From Planctomycetales bacterium ZRK34 (GTDB lineage: Bacteria > Planctomycetota > Phycisphaerae > Phycisphaerales > Zrk34), in the NCBI GenBank assembly GCA_014873095.1, contig CP050848.1, positions 5,329,850-5,393,849 of the forward strand: a stretch of 64,000 bases of DNA. Direction: 5' to 3'. This document shows positions 35,139 through 43,859 of this stretch, in pieces. Below the pieces are notes generated by a model that did not search any database, was not told the DNA's origin, and saw only the letters and a program-made list of their open reading frames with translations. The position numbers and the translations under genes are program-made. Each line of letters opens with the position of its first letter. Positions within the stretch are counted from its first letter, which is position 1.

Positions 35139-35188
35139 GGCGGGCATTGTACGATGACCCGGCGGCACGTCAAAGCGATCCCCCGCAA

Positions 35189-35839
35189 TCATTTCACAAT
35201 CCCGCCACCCAGAATCGCCGGCCCGACATACTCGGCGGCAAAACGCTCGCTGAGCACACTCAAATGTCCGCCGCGATGCCCAAGCTCGCGCCACCCGACC
35301 TCGTAATCACGCTGCTCGAATTTCGAATCATCACAGCCGGGGCCAACATGCGGCAGCGCCCCGCAGGATCGGCCATGCACGCCATCGGCCGCTCCGACCA
35401 GCCACGTACCGAATTGCAGGTGAAACCTGTCGCCGCGCGAATGCAGGCTGATCAGCTTGCCGACATTCGCCAGCGCCGGTCGAAGGTCCACGCGCCGACT
35501 GATCGCCGCCGCCAGCCACCACGCCTGATGAACCGGTCGGCTCATCTGCTGCAGCGCATCGAGCACCACCATCGCCCCTGTCGAATGTCCGATCAACACG
35601 ATTTCGCGGTCCGCCGCTTCGTCGTTGATCATGCTCACGACCCGCTCGGCGGCCTGCATGTGTCCACGACGATCACGGAGGTTCACCAGTTGAAGCGCCC
35701 ACGGCCAGCGCACCCAGTTCACCTCATGCACCACGTCCAACCCTGCTTCGCGCAGCGCCTGACAGAACCGCCGATCGCGCGACAGCATTCCCGCCATGCC
35801 CGGCAGGTAAAACACGCTGTATTTCGTTGGTGAATTCAC
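35189..35839 (-). CDS. Alpha/beta hydrolase, lipase-like
   Basis: 216 aa, GTG start overlapping the preceding stop (GTGA). 'YSVFYLPGMAGMLSRDRRF' gives the oxyanion-side strand, and the nucleophile elbow is GHSTGAM (Ser in 'IVLIGHSTGAMVVLDAL'). No signal peptide, so cytoplasmic. It could be a lipase or lysophospholipase type enzyme; the late His and Asp are not certain by eye. Confidence 0.7.
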   Translation of the reverse strand: MNSPTKYSVFYLPGMAGMLSRDRRFCQALREAGLDVVHEVNWVRWPWALQLVNLRDRRGHMQAAERVVSMINDEAADREIVLIGHSTGAMVVLDALQQMSRPVHQAWWLAAAISRRVDLRPALANVGKLISLHSRGDRFHLQFGTWLVGAADGVHGRSCGALPHVGPGCDDSKFEQRDYEVGWRELGHRGGHLSVLSERFAAEYVGPAILGGGIVK

Positions 35840-37128
35840 TTGGCGGTCAACTGCGGCTGAATATACAGATCGTCACGCGCATCGTCGGCAAAGCCGATCC
35901 GTTGCATTGCCCGCTGCGTCGCCGGGTGCGACATGTAAAGCTGCCAGATCAACCCCGTGCGGTAGTTTTCGATCGCCACCATCGCCATCCCCGCGTCCAG
36001 CGCCACCACGCGCGGCGAACGCCAGTTGCGATCGGCGTTGTACGATTCGACAAGGCCGAAGCGGCCGAACACCTGCTTGTCCGCAAACAGCGCATCGATC
36101 AGTGACTGCGAGGCCTGCGGGGTGAACACGATCGACGACACCGCCGCTGACGGATTGATCGTGCCGTCAACATGCTCGTCATGCGTCGCGCCGTAAGCGC
36201 GGTAGCCCTCGGCGCCGAGGCAGGCGGAAAGCCCCCAGCCGGTATCACTGAATGTCGAGTAACGATCGGCGCGGTCGATGCAGAACTGCCGGTTGATCCG
36301 CGTGGCGTTCACGGACGAGGTGAAGTAGTTGAACCCAAGCGCATCGCGCCGCTTGCGGAAGTCGATGAACAGTTGGGCATACTGGTGGGTGAACAGCGGA
36401 CCGCAGGCCAGTGACTGCAGCTTGCCATAAGTCGTCATCGGTCGCTCGAACGCCGCCCATGTTTCAGCGGGTATCGGGTGCGTCGGCGAGCCGATCGCCA
36501 GTTGATACAGAATCATCAACTCGCTGTATTGATCCCACCGCGGCTTGAGGAAGCCGGACTCGGGTTTCCACCCCATGCAGAGCGTCTGTGAGTCGGGTTT
36601 CGTTCCGCCATCGGTGAGCATCCACTCAAAGTCGATGCGTTCGTAGAGTTGCTGAGCAAGGCCGCGCACAGGCGTGTCGTGAAAGAACTGGCCGCTGACC
36701 AGCGCTCCGGCGACGAGCAGGGCGGTGTCAATGGATGAGACTTCGCAACGCCAGGCGCGGGCGCCGGAACGGGGATCGATGAAGTGGTACATCCACCCGT
36801 GATTGTGCGGCGATTGTTCCAGCAGAAACCGCAGCACGCGTTCGGCCTGCTCAGCGGCCTGCTGGCGGTCGATCCAGCCCCGTTGCACGCCAACCGTTCC
36901 GGCGACAAGCTGCATGCCGACCCCCGCGATCGACACCGGGTTCATCGCCTGCCCGGTTTGAAAATCCACCGCATCCGGGACCAAGCCGCTGGTCGCGTCG
37001 ACCGTCTGCGTGAGCATGTCGAAATAACAACGCTCCAGCTCGGCAGTGGCTGGCGTGACGGGCTGTTCAGCGACGCAAATAGTTGCGCAGCAGGACATTA
37101 CCATGATGGCCGTCAAGCGTTTGATCAA
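35836..37128 (-). CDS. Secreted glucoamylase-like (GH144/PF10091-type) protein
   Basis: 430 aa with a signal peptide. The start appears to be a TTG coupled to the lptB stop (TTGA); ATGs follow at 37104. Alpha/alpha-toroid signatures of the glycoamylase family are visible: 'EVSSIDTALLVAGALVSGQFF', 'WDQYSELMILYQLAIGS', 'DTGWGLSACLGAEGYRAYG', 'GTINPSAAVSSIVFTP' and 'GRFGLVESYN'. Known members act on beta-1,2-glucans or related glucans. It is probably periplasmic or secreted. It forms an operon with lptB upstream and the lipase-like gene downstream. Confidence 0.82.
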   Translation of the reverse strand: MIKRLTAIMVMSCCATICVAEQPVTPATAELERCYFDMLTQTVDATSGLVPDAVDFQTGQAMNPVSIAGVGMQLVAGTVGVQRGWIDRQQAAEQAERVLRFLLEQSPHNHGWMYHFIDPRSGARAWRCEVSSIDTALLVAGALVSGQFFHDTPVRGLAQQLYERIDFEWMLTDGGTKPDSQTLCMGWKPESGFLKPRWDQYSELMILYQLAIGSPTHPIPAETWAAFERPMTTYGKLQSLACGPLFTHQYAQLFIDFRKRRDALGFNYFTSSVNATRINRQFCIDRADRYSTFSDTGWGLSACLGAEGYRAYGATHDEHVDGTINPSAAVSSIVFTPQASQSLIDALFADKQVFGRFGLVESYNADRNWRSPRVVALDAGMAMVAIENYRTGLIWQLYMSHPATQRAMQRIGFADDARDDLYIQPQLTAK

Positions 37129-37862
37129 TCGAATTCGTCGCCTCGGAAGGTCTGACCGAGATAGATCTTGCGAACCAGTTCATCGTTGACCAGTTCTTTG
37201 GGCGGGCCGTGTCGCAATACCTGGCCCTCATGAATGATATAGGCTCGATCGCAGACTTCCAGGGTCCGTTCGACGTTGTGATCGGTGATGAGAATGGCGA
37301 TGTTTTCCTCATCGCGCAGGCGGCGAATCTCCGCCTGAAGTTCCTCGACGGCAACCGGGTCGACACCGCTGAACGGTTCGTCCAGCAGGATCAACGACGG
37401 CTCGGTGATCAGCGCCCGGGCGATCTCGAGCTTGCGACGCTCGCCGCCGGAGAGCGTGCGGGCGTGCTGGGTGCGCAGCTTGGCCAGTCCGAATGCCGAC
37501 ATCAACCGCTCGGCCTCGGCCTTCTGGCTGGCCCGCGAGAGAGGGCGCGTTTCGAGAATTGCCATCAGGTTCTGCTCGACGGTCAGCCGCTGAAACACGC
37601 TGGGGTCCTGCGAGAGGTAGCCCATGCCCAGGCGTGCGCGTTTGTACATCGGCAGGCGCGAAACATCGTGACCTTCGAAGACGACCTGCCCGTCGTTGGG
37701 TGTGACCATGCCGATGGTCATGCGGAAGCTGGTGGTCTTACCGGCGCCGTTGCGCCCGAGCAGACCGACGATTTCGCCCTGATCCACGTGGAAGGACACG
37801 CCGTCGACGACGGTGCGGCCGCCGTACTTCTTGATGAGGTTTTGAACTTTGAGGATGACCAT
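37125..37862 (-). CDS. lptB: Lipopolysaccharide export ABC transporter ATP-binding protein
   Basis: 245 aa from the ATG at 37862. Walker A GRNGAGKTT, signature LSGGERRKLEIARAL, Walker B LILLDEPFSGVDP and H-loop ITDHNV. 'QNLIKKYGGRTVVDGVSF', 'GMGYLSQDPSVFQRLTVEQNL' and 'VRKIYLGQTFRGDEF' at the C-terminus are diagnostic of LptB rather than LivG. It powers transport of LPS to the outer membrane, implying a diderm envelope. No lptC/lptA/lptF/lptG is next to it. Confidence 0.92.
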   Translation of the reverse strand: MVILKVQNLIKKYGGRTVVDGVSFHVDQGEIVGLLGRNGAGKTTSFRMTIGMVTPNDGQVVFEGHDVSRLPMYKRARLGMGYLSQDPSVFQRLTVEQNLMAILETRPLSRASQKAEAERLMSAFGLAKLRTQHARTLSGGERRKLEIARALITEPSLILLDEPFSGVDPVAVEELQAEIRRLRDEENIAILITDHNVERTLEVCDRAYIIHEGQVLRHGPPKELVNDELVRKIYLGQTFRGDEFD

Positions 37863-37884
37863 GTTTGATATCACGCGGGCGGAG

Positions 37885-37916
37885 GGACACGCTCGCCGTG
37901 GGCTCGCGGCTAAACG
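37885..37916 (-). repeat. 3'-end repeat element, copy A
   Basis: Minus-strand reading starts CGTTTAGCCGCGA and ends GGCGAGCGTGTCC. 28 of 32 positions match copy B (47957-47988). The TAG within it is the stop codon of the gene ending at 37910, so the element begins in the last codon of that gene. Confidence 0.55.
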
Positions 37917-38485
37917 TTGTGTTGTGATTTCTCCCGGGCGGCCTGTCGGGCGAGTGCGGCCAGGCGCTGGTGGGCGATTTCATGATCACCCAGGCGATCC
38001 AACTGCGCCGCCAGGGCGTCGAGCTTTTCGACGGTGGTGGCCTTGGGGTTCAGCGCGGCCAGGGCGCCGTTGCCCTCGCGCTCGGCCTGATCTTCGAAGC
38101 ACTGACGCAAACGCTCGCGGTCCATGCGCAGCACCTCGATGAACAATCCCTGCCGGCGGGCTTCATCACGCACGGCCTGCTCGTCATCAGCAGTGTAGGG
38201 CGGATCGATCAGCATGATGCATCCGCTGTGATGGGCTTCGAGAATCTGCGCCGGTGTCATCCGCGGGGCGGTCAACACCGTCATCGGCCCGTCGGCGGCG
38301 AGCTGACGACGCTGACGACGCGCCTCCTGCAGCGGCATGAGCACCCGGGCATAGACTTCGAAGTCATCGGCCTCGCGGGCCAGCTTCAAGGCCTGTGTGC
38401 ATAGCGCCTCGCAGGCGAGGTAGTCCGTGGCGGCCAGCTTCTCGCTGGCTTCGTTCATGAGTTGGTCGATGCGATCGTCGGCCAT
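37910..38485 (-). CDS. Conserved hypothetical TPR-like protein
   Basis: 191 aa from the ATG at 38485; the open frame reaches further upstream but overlaps the previous gene. 'MNEASEKLAATDYLACEALCTQALKLAREADDFEVYARVLMPLQEARRQRRQ' (read in parts) is a TPR-like helical pair. A middle segment 'GCIMLIDPPYTADDEQAVRDEARRQG' is followed by Leu/Gln/Arg-rich helices. No membrane segment or enzyme motif is seen. It follows the next hypothetical gene by 5 bp and may work with it. Confidence 0.65.
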   Translation of the reverse strand: MADDRIDQLMNEASEKLAATDYLACEALCTQALKLAREADDFEVYARVLMPLQEARRQRRQLAADGPMTVLTAPRMTPAQILEAHHSGCIMLIDPPYTADDEQAVRDEARRQGLFIEVLRMDRERLRQCFEDQAEREGNGALAALNPKATTVEKLDALAAQLDRLGDHEIAHQRLAALARQAAREKSQHNV

Positions 38486-38490
38486 GTGAA

Positions 38491-39111
38491 CTAACTCTTC
38501 CGCCCGCGGACTTCGCGAATCCAGTCCGCCAGCATGCCCAGCATGGTGGTCCACTGCACGGCCGCCTCGTCGAGATCGTACCCGAGCGTGTCGGCGAGCC
38601 CGAGCCAGTCGCCGTTGAGCAGTTCATCGCGAGCCTGCGTCAGGGAAGCCGCCAGGTTGTCGATCACCTGCGTGGCCGGGTGCTGATCGACCTGCAGATC
38701 ACCCAGCGGAACCGCCAAAAGCTCGGCGATCTGCGTGACCGTCTGCTGGGCCTGCTGCCAGACCATCAGTGACGAGCGCACATGCTCCAGCGCCTTGCCG
38801 GTCTCATCAGCCCGCAGCGCCTCGGCGGCCAGCGTCTGGGCTTCACGCGCGCCGGTGAGCGCTTCTTTGACTTCATCAAGGGTCGCGAGGCCGAGCTCGA
38901 CCGGGTCGGCGGTGATGAGCTGCACTTCGCCGGAGGCCAGTTTCTGAGCGTCGATATTCTGCTGCTCGCGTTCGTTGAGCGGCTCGCCGTCGAGGCGGAT
39001 TTCCACGATGAGCCGCCCGCTTGAGCGCAGGTGATCCATCACCTCGGTGAGTATCCCAGAAAGGCTCGTCTGCTCGGTGGCGAAGACGTCGCTGTCGATG
39101 AACACGTCCAT
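38491..39111 (-). CDS. Conserved hypothetical helical protein
   Basis: 206 aa. No signal peptide. 'GILTEVMDHLRSSGRLIVEIRLDGEPL' is a small alpha/beta start, and the rest is mostly amphipathic helix ('LATLDEVKEALTGAREAQTLAAEALRADETGKALEHVRSSLMVWQQAQQ', in parts), which may form a bundle or coiled coil. It ends with WIREVRGRKS. I do not recognise the family. It sits between atpG and the TPR-like gene in one direction, with short gaps. Confidence 0.6.
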   Translation of the reverse strand: MDVFIDSDVFATEQTSLSGILTEVMDHLRSSGRLIVEIRLDGEPLNEREQQNIDAQKLASGEVQLITADPVELGLATLDEVKEALTGAREAQTLAAEALRADETGKALEHVRSSLMVWQQAQQTVTQIAELLAVPLGDLQVDQHPATQVIDNLAASLTQARDELLNGDWLGLADTLGYDLDEAAVQWTTMLGMLADWIREVRGRKS

Positions 39112-39156
39112 GAAAAGACTCGCAGCGCCTCGGATATGCGATGAAGAATCAGCCGA

Positions 39157-40035
39157 TCAGGACAACGCCGCGGCGCCGCCGATGATCTCGCTGAGTTCGG
39201 TGGTGATCTGCGCCTGGCGGGCACGGTTGAAGCCGCGCTTCAGCGAGCGGCTGAGCTTGCCGGCGTTGTCGGTCGCCGCTTTCATCGCGACCATGCGCGA
39301 AATCTGCTCGCTGACGACCGCGTCGTTGAACCACTGGAACAGTCGGCTCTTGACCGACATCGGCAACAGTTCCGCCAGAAGCTCGGCCGGGTCCGGGCTG
39401 AACTCGTAAACAGCGCGCGTCCCGCCCGCAGACTCGCCGGACTCCGACGTCGGCGGCTGAAGCGGCAGCAGTTGCTCGATCATCGGCACCTGCCGGGCAT
39501 TGGAAATAAACTGCATGTACGCCACGCGCACCGCATCGTATTCCCCGGCGACATATTGATCGATGTATGACGAAGCGACCGCTTCGACATCTTCATACGC
39601 GGGCTTGTCGGTGAACTGGGTGTGGGCCCGCTTGGGCTCCATGCCGGCGAAACGGAAAAAGGCGATGCCTTTCTTGCCGACGACTTCCAGATCGTGGGTC
39701 ACGTCGGTGTGATCACGCAGGTAGTGCATGCTCGTGCGCAGGATGTTGGCGTTGTAGGCCCCGCACAGCCCGCGGTTGGAACTGAGCACCAGCAGCAACT
39801 CGCGGCCGGTCTTCTGGCGACCGGCGCCCAACAGCGGGTGATCGACCTCATCGCCGACGGCCGACGCCAACTCGCCGACGATCTCCGCCAGCTTGGTGGT
39901 GTAGGGCTTGGTGCCCTGGGCGCGGCGGACCGACGCCTGGAATTTCGCCGTGGCGATCATCTGCATCGTCTTGGTGATGCGTTGGATATTGCCGACGGCC
40001 TTGATGCGTTTTTTGATTTCGCGTAGCTGTGCCAT
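39157..40035 (-). CDS. atpG: ATP synthase F1 gamma subunit
   Basis: 292 aa. N-terminal 'REIKKRIKAVGNIQRITKTMQMIATAKF', the central 'VLSSNRGLCGAYNANIL', and the C-terminal 'MVAMKAATDNAGKL...FNRARQAQITTELSEIIGGA' are all diagnostic. Together they form the rotor shaft within alpha3beta3. The usual neighbours (atpA, atpD, atpC) are not beside it: the upstream neighbour is a divergent PH-like membrane gene and the downstream neighbour is a hypothetical. Length is normal and both terminal helices are complete, so it appears functional. Confidence 0.93.
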   Translation of the reverse strand: MAQLREIKKRIKAVGNIQRITKTMQMIATAKFQASVRRAQGTKPYTTKLAEIVGELASAVGDEVDHPLLGAGRQKTGRELLLVLSSNRGLCGAYNANILRTSMHYLRDHTDVTHDLEVVGKKGIAFFRFAGMEPKRAHTQFTDKPAYEDVEAVASSYIDQYVAGEYDAVRVAYMQFISNARQVPMIEQLLPLQPPTSESGESAGGTRAVYEFSPDPAELLAELLPMSVKSRLFQWFNDAVVSEQISRMVAMKAATDNAGKLSRSLKRGFNRARQAQITTELSEIIGGAAALS

Positions 40036-40203
40036 GTTGATCGCGTTCCTTGGCAGTGCCTTCCTTGGCAGGCCGATCCGGTGGACCGACCATCATGCAT
40101 GGTCCGAGTCGCAGATGATAGCCCAAATACCCCCGGTATGCCACCTGCCCCCGGTAACGCCGCCGCCCGTTCCGTGCGGTCTGGTTTGCGGTATCATCTG
40201 AAT

Positions 40204-41367
40204 ATGAAGCGGCTGCCCAGTCAGATTGTCGCCGAGCCCCGGGCAGGGGGCGTGTGTTATCACCTGGGGACGCGCGACATCGGCCTGCTGCGGAAGTTCG
40301 GCGGCGGGGCGATCTTCGTCGGGCTCGTCATCGTCGGTGCGGCGCTCATCTGGACAGTCCTCACGCTGCGTGATCACTGGCCTGATGACCTGGGCGATTG
40401 GCTGGGGTATCTTCCCACGTTGATGGCGCTGATGATCGGCCAGTCTGCGATATCGGCTGGGATGCTGATCGGGTTCAGCAAGAGTCGTGTGCTGCTTCGC
40501 GGGGGGCGAATTTATGCCATCGAAGGTGTGGGAATCATGCGGTGGAAGCGCAAGCGACCAATCGACCGCATCCAAAAAATCGAGGTCATCAGCGGTGGCG
40601 AAGATGCCCACCTCGATTCCAACGCCGCCCCGGGTATGGCCACGCTGGCAAAACTCGCTGCCATTCGACTCAGCGGCGAGAACATGAACAGCATGCTCGT
40701 ATCGATCGCCTTTCCGGCCGAGGTGCTTTTGCCGCTCGCCGAGCAACTCGCCGACGACATCGAATCCGAAACGCGTCAGCGCCCCGAAGTTGTCTCAACC
40801 ACAAAGAAGCTCACCGGCGTGATCGAGCGCGAAGCCCTGGCCGCCCCCGCGGATGAACCCGCCGGACAGCAGCCGCCCGGCAGCCAGATGATTCTCGAAC
40901 AGCGCCCCGATGGGTTGACCATTATCGTCCCGCCGCTGGGTATGCGCGGCGTCACGCGCACGATGCTCATCCTCGGCGCGGTCATCACCCTCATCGGCAT
41001 CCCGTTCATCATCGTCATCATCGGGCTGTTGTTCGTGATCATCGGTCTGATGATGGTCGTCGGCGCGATCCGCAATGCACGCCGGCGAGCGATCATCGAC
41101 GTGGTGGGGGATGTGCTGCTGATTTCGATGGCCGGTCCGTTCGGGTCGAGCCAGCGTGAATGGCGGGCCGTCGACCTGAACCGTATCCAGGCCGCCCCCA
41201 GCGGCACGAGCGTGAACAACGTGCCGCTGTTTGAACTGCAGATCCGCCCGCGATCCGGCGGCAAAGTCGGCTACTTCGGCGGCCGCGATAAAGACGAACT
41301 CCGCTGGCTCGCCGCTACGCTGCGTGATGCACTCAACCTCACCGCGACGGATGAGCCCGAAGCATGA
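40204..41367 (+). CDS. Membrane protein with PH-like domain
   Basis: 387 aa from the ATG at 40204. Hydrophobic pairs near residues 35-90 and 260-300 (GAIFVGLVIVGAALIWTVL and LILGAVITLIGIPFIIVIIGLLFVI, in parts). Between and after them are beta-rich segments ('RVLLRGGRIYAIEGVGIMRW...PIDRIQKIEVISGG') like bacterial PH domains. No enzyme motif is seen. Its 3' end overlaps the next gene (ATGA). A related layout occurs in the gene at 43860-44768. Confidence 0.6.
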   Translation: MKRLPSQIVAEPRAGGVCYHLGTRDIGLLRKFGGGAIFVGLVIVGAALIWTVLTLRDHWPDDLGDWLGYLPTLMALMIGQSAISAGMLIGFSKSRVLLRGGRIYAIEGVGIMRWKRKRPIDRIQKIEVISGGEDAHLDSNAAPGMATLAKLAAIRLSGENMNSMLVSIAFPAEVLLPLAEQLADDIESETRQRPEVVSTTKKLTGVIEREALAAPADEPAGQQPPGSQMILEQRPDGLTIIVPPLGMRGVTRTMLILGAVITLIGIPFIIVIIGLLFVIIGLMMVVGAIRNARRRAIIDVVGDVLLISMAGPFGSSQREWRAVDLNRIQAAPSGTSVNNVPLFELQIRPRSGGKVGYFGGRDKDELRWLAATLRDALNLTATDEPEA

Positions 41368-42149
41368 ACGACCAGCGTGTGATACCCACCGAGCCGGCGG
41401 CGATGCGGATGGTGTGGCATGATCTGCTGTTCGCACACTGGCGGGTCGATCCCGAACAGATGCGGCGGTGGATTCCGCAGCGACTATCGATCGACACGTT
41501 CGACGGGGCGGCGTACATCGGGGTGATTCCGTTTCACATGAGCGGGATCAGGCGGCGGGGCTGTGTGAAGGTTCCGACGACGCATGCATTCGCGGAGTTG
41601 AATGTGCGAACGTATGTGACTGACGGGAGCGGGGCGGGGAAACCGGGGTATCCGGGCGTGTGGTTCTTTTCACTGGATGCGGCGAGCCGCTTGGCGGTGT
41701 GGGCGGCGCGGCGGTGGTATCGGCTGAACTATCAACTGGCGAGAATGCGCGTGACGCTTGACGACGAGTGGGTGCGGTACGCCTCGGTGCGGCCGCGGAC
41801 GGCGCCGTGTCTTCATGAGGTTCATGACCCCGACGCTTCACTTCGTTCAGCATCGGGCATGGTGGAATTTGCGGGGCATTACCGGCCGACGGGGGAGGCG
41901 TTCGTTGCCGAGCCGGGTACGCTCGAGGACTGGCTGACGGCCCGGTGGTGTTTATATGCGGCGGACCGGCGCGGGCGGGTGTATCGTGGCGAGATCGATC
42001 ACGATCCCTGGTCGTTGCAGACGGCCGAGGCGCATATCGAGGTCAATACAATGACAACGCCGCTGAACATCGAGCTCAGCGGCGCGCCTCATCTGCTATA
42101 TGCTAAATGTGCGGACACGGTCGCCTGGCCGATCCGACCGATCGATTGA
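41364..42149 (+). CDS. DUF2071 (YqjF-like) protein
   Basis: 261 aa. 'MVWHDLLFAHWRVDPEQMRRWIPQRLSIDTFDGAAYIGVIPFHMSGIR' and 'ELNVRTYVTDGSG...PGVWFFSLDAASRLAVWAARRWYRLNYQLARM' (in parts) are the hallmarks of the DUF2071 family of acetoacetate-decarboxylase-like fold. Function unknown. Its TGA abuts the TGA of the converging gene at 42150 with no gap. Confidence 0.82.
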   Translation: MNDQRVIPTEPAAMRMVWHDLLFAHWRVDPEQMRRWIPQRLSIDTFDGAAYIGVIPFHMSGIRRRGCVKVPTTHAFAELNVRTYVTDGSGAGKPGYPGVWFFSLDAASRLAVWAARRWYRLNYQLARMRVTLDDEWVRYASVRPRTAPCLHEVHDPDASLRSASGMVEFAGHYRPTGEAFVAEPGTLEDWLTARWCLYAADRRGRVYRGEIDHDPWSLQTAEAHIEVNTMTTPLNIELSGAPHLLYAKCADTVAWPIRPID

Positions 42150-42779
42150 TCAAGCGGTCTGGCCTTCGGCGGCGAGTCGGCGGTAGTGAGCGGTCTGGAT
42201 CGGAATGACGATGTCCAGCACGTCCCGCAGCACTTCGGCTGGTGAATTCTGAGCGTTGACTTCGCTGATCATTTCCGCCGGGTAGTGATCGAGCACGTGC
42301 TGAGTCTCGGCGCGGTAGACGTCCCAACGATGGCGGATGACGTCTTCCTTGGCGTCGTCGGCTCGGTTCTCCTTGAGGGCGCGGCGGCGCAGGCGCTCGA
42401 TCATCGCTTCCTCATCCGGGCACGCCAGATTGATCAGCCGCAGCACTTCCAACTCTTCATCCAGCAGCTTGGCCTGCTCGACGTTGCGCGGGATGCCGTC
42501 GAGGATCAGCAGGTCGGAGTGCGACTTGTACGCACCGACCGCTTCGACCTTCTTGATGTGGGCGTGCCAGATCTTGACTGTCACTTCATCGGGGACCAGC
42601 TCGCCGCGTGAGGAGTAGCTCAGGAAGGTCTGCCCGAGCTCGGTATTCGGGTCCAGCCGGCGGAACACATCACCGCAGGCGCAGTGGTAGTAACCGGGGA
42701 TGTCGCCGAGGATGCGACCTTGCGTGCCTTTGCCGGACCCGGGAGGGCCAAACAGCAGAACAGTCTGATGACGATGCAT
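42150..42779 (-). CDS. Adenylate kinase-like nucleoside monophosphate kinase
   Basis: 209 aa from the ATG at 42779. P-loop FGPPGSGKGTQ near residue 8, the NMP-binding strand 'LLILDGIPRNVEQAKLLDE' (DGIPRN replaces the usual DGFPRT), and 'RRRALKENRADDAKEDVIRHRWDVYRAETQHVLDHY' with the catalytic Arg pair. The LID is the short form without zinc cysteines. It moves phosphate between nucleotides in the cytoplasm. It could be the main Adk or an additional paralogue. It converges with the DUF2071 gene, stop to stop. Confidence 0.82.
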   Translation of the reverse strand: MHRHQTVLLFGPPGSGKGTQGRILGDIPGYYHCACGDVFRRLDPNTELGQTFLSYSSRGELVPDEVTVKIWHAHIKKVEAVGAYKSHSDLLILDGIPRNVEQAKLLDEELEVLRLINLACPDEEAMIERLRRRALKENRADDAKEDVIRHRWDVYRAETQHVLDHYPAEMISEVNAQNSPAEVLRDVLDIVIPIQTAHYRRLAAEGQTA

Positions 42780-42878
42780 AATGTGGCTCCCAAAACGACC
42801 GTAAAGAAGATTGCGAAGTATCGTAGACGGAGGGTCGAAGTTGAACAAGCACGCAACCGACCGCTTCGTGTCCGAGCC

Positions 42879-43772
42879 TCATCCGCCGATCAATTCGATC
42901 GCCCGCGCCGCGGTCTCTTCGACCGCCTGATCGGTCACGTCCAGCGTCGCCCACTTCTGATCGCGAAACAGCCGGCGCGACCAGAGCAACTCTTCACGAA
43001 CGTGATCCGCATCGGCATATCCGCCGGTGTCAGAGCCTGCCGCGGCGCCGGTCTGCTGCCATCGGCGCGAACGAATGTGCCTGAGCACACGCGGGTCGAT
43101 CACCAGCCCGACGACCTTATTTGCCGGTAAATCAAGCAGATTTTGAGGCGGCGGCACCTGCATCGCCAGCGATACGTTCGCGGCGCGGTAACCCATCTGC
43201 GCCAGGTGAAGACTCGTCGGCGTCTTGCTCGTGCGCGACACGCCGGTCAACACGATGTCGGCTTCACCGATCGTCGACAGCCCGAGTCCGTCGTCGTGTT
43301 CCATGGTGAATTCGATCGCGTTGATGCGCCGTTCGTAATCGTCATCGACCTGATGCAGGCGCGCCAGATCTCGCTGTGGCTGATTCCCTGAGTGCGCAGA
43401 CAGGAATTCCACGAACTGCCCGGTCAAGTCGCAATGCGGCAGTTTGGCCTTGTCGCAGTGGGTCGCGATCGCCGCCTTGGCCTCGGGGTCGACCATGGCG
43501 TGCATGACCAGCCCTTCGCCGCGCTTCAACCGCTTGAGCACCTTGTCGAGCTTGCCGGGCGTATCGAGAAACGTATGCAGGCGCACGGTGAAAGCGCCGG
43601 CCTCGAACTGCGTCAACAAAGACTTCAACATGTGCCGCGGCAGATTCCCGGTCGAGTCCGACAGCACATGAATCACAGGCGCAGCCATCGCGGCTTTGGC
43701 CCGCGCAGTCTTTTTGACCGCGACCTTCTTCTTCACAACCTTCTTTTTCGAAGTCTTCTTCTTTTGCGGCAT
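42879..43772 (-). CDS. Pyruvate,phosphate dikinase / PEP synthase regulatory protein with basic N-terminal tail
   Basis: 297 aa from MPQKKK at 43772. The core starts 'IHVLSDSTGN' and has the ADP/Pi-dependent kinase-phosphorylase P-loop GVSRTSKTP, followed by 'SLHLAQMGYRAANVSL'; this is the PPSR (YdiA-type) family that switches PEP synthase or PPDK on and off by Thr phosphorylation. The first ~28 residues are Lys/Ala/Val repeats (KKVVKKKVAVKKTARAKAA), like histone H1 or AlgP tails, and are not part of the family. A downstream ATG at the start of MAAPVIHV would remove the tail. Confidence 0.85.
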   Translation of the reverse strand: MPQKKKTSKKKVVKKKVAVKKTARAKAAMAAPVIHVLSDSTGNLPRHMLKSLLTQFEAGAFTVRLHTFLDTPGKLDKVLKRLKRGEGLVMHAMVDPEAKAAIATHCDKAKLPHCDLTGQFVEFLSAHSGNQPQRDLARLHQVDDDYERRINAIEFTMEHDDGLGLSTIGEADIVLTGVSRTSKTPTSLHLAQMGYRAANVSLAMQVPPPQNLLDLPANKVVGLVIDPRVLRHIRSRRWQQTGAAAGSDTGGYADADHVREELLWSRRLFRDQKWATLDVTDQAVEETAARAIELIGG

Positions 43773-43859
43773 GCGATAAGCGCTCGACGAGACTGGATGA
43801 TGGTTTGTGAGGACTGCTGCGACAGTCTGCATTATGACTTGTGAAGGACGGGCGATCAA

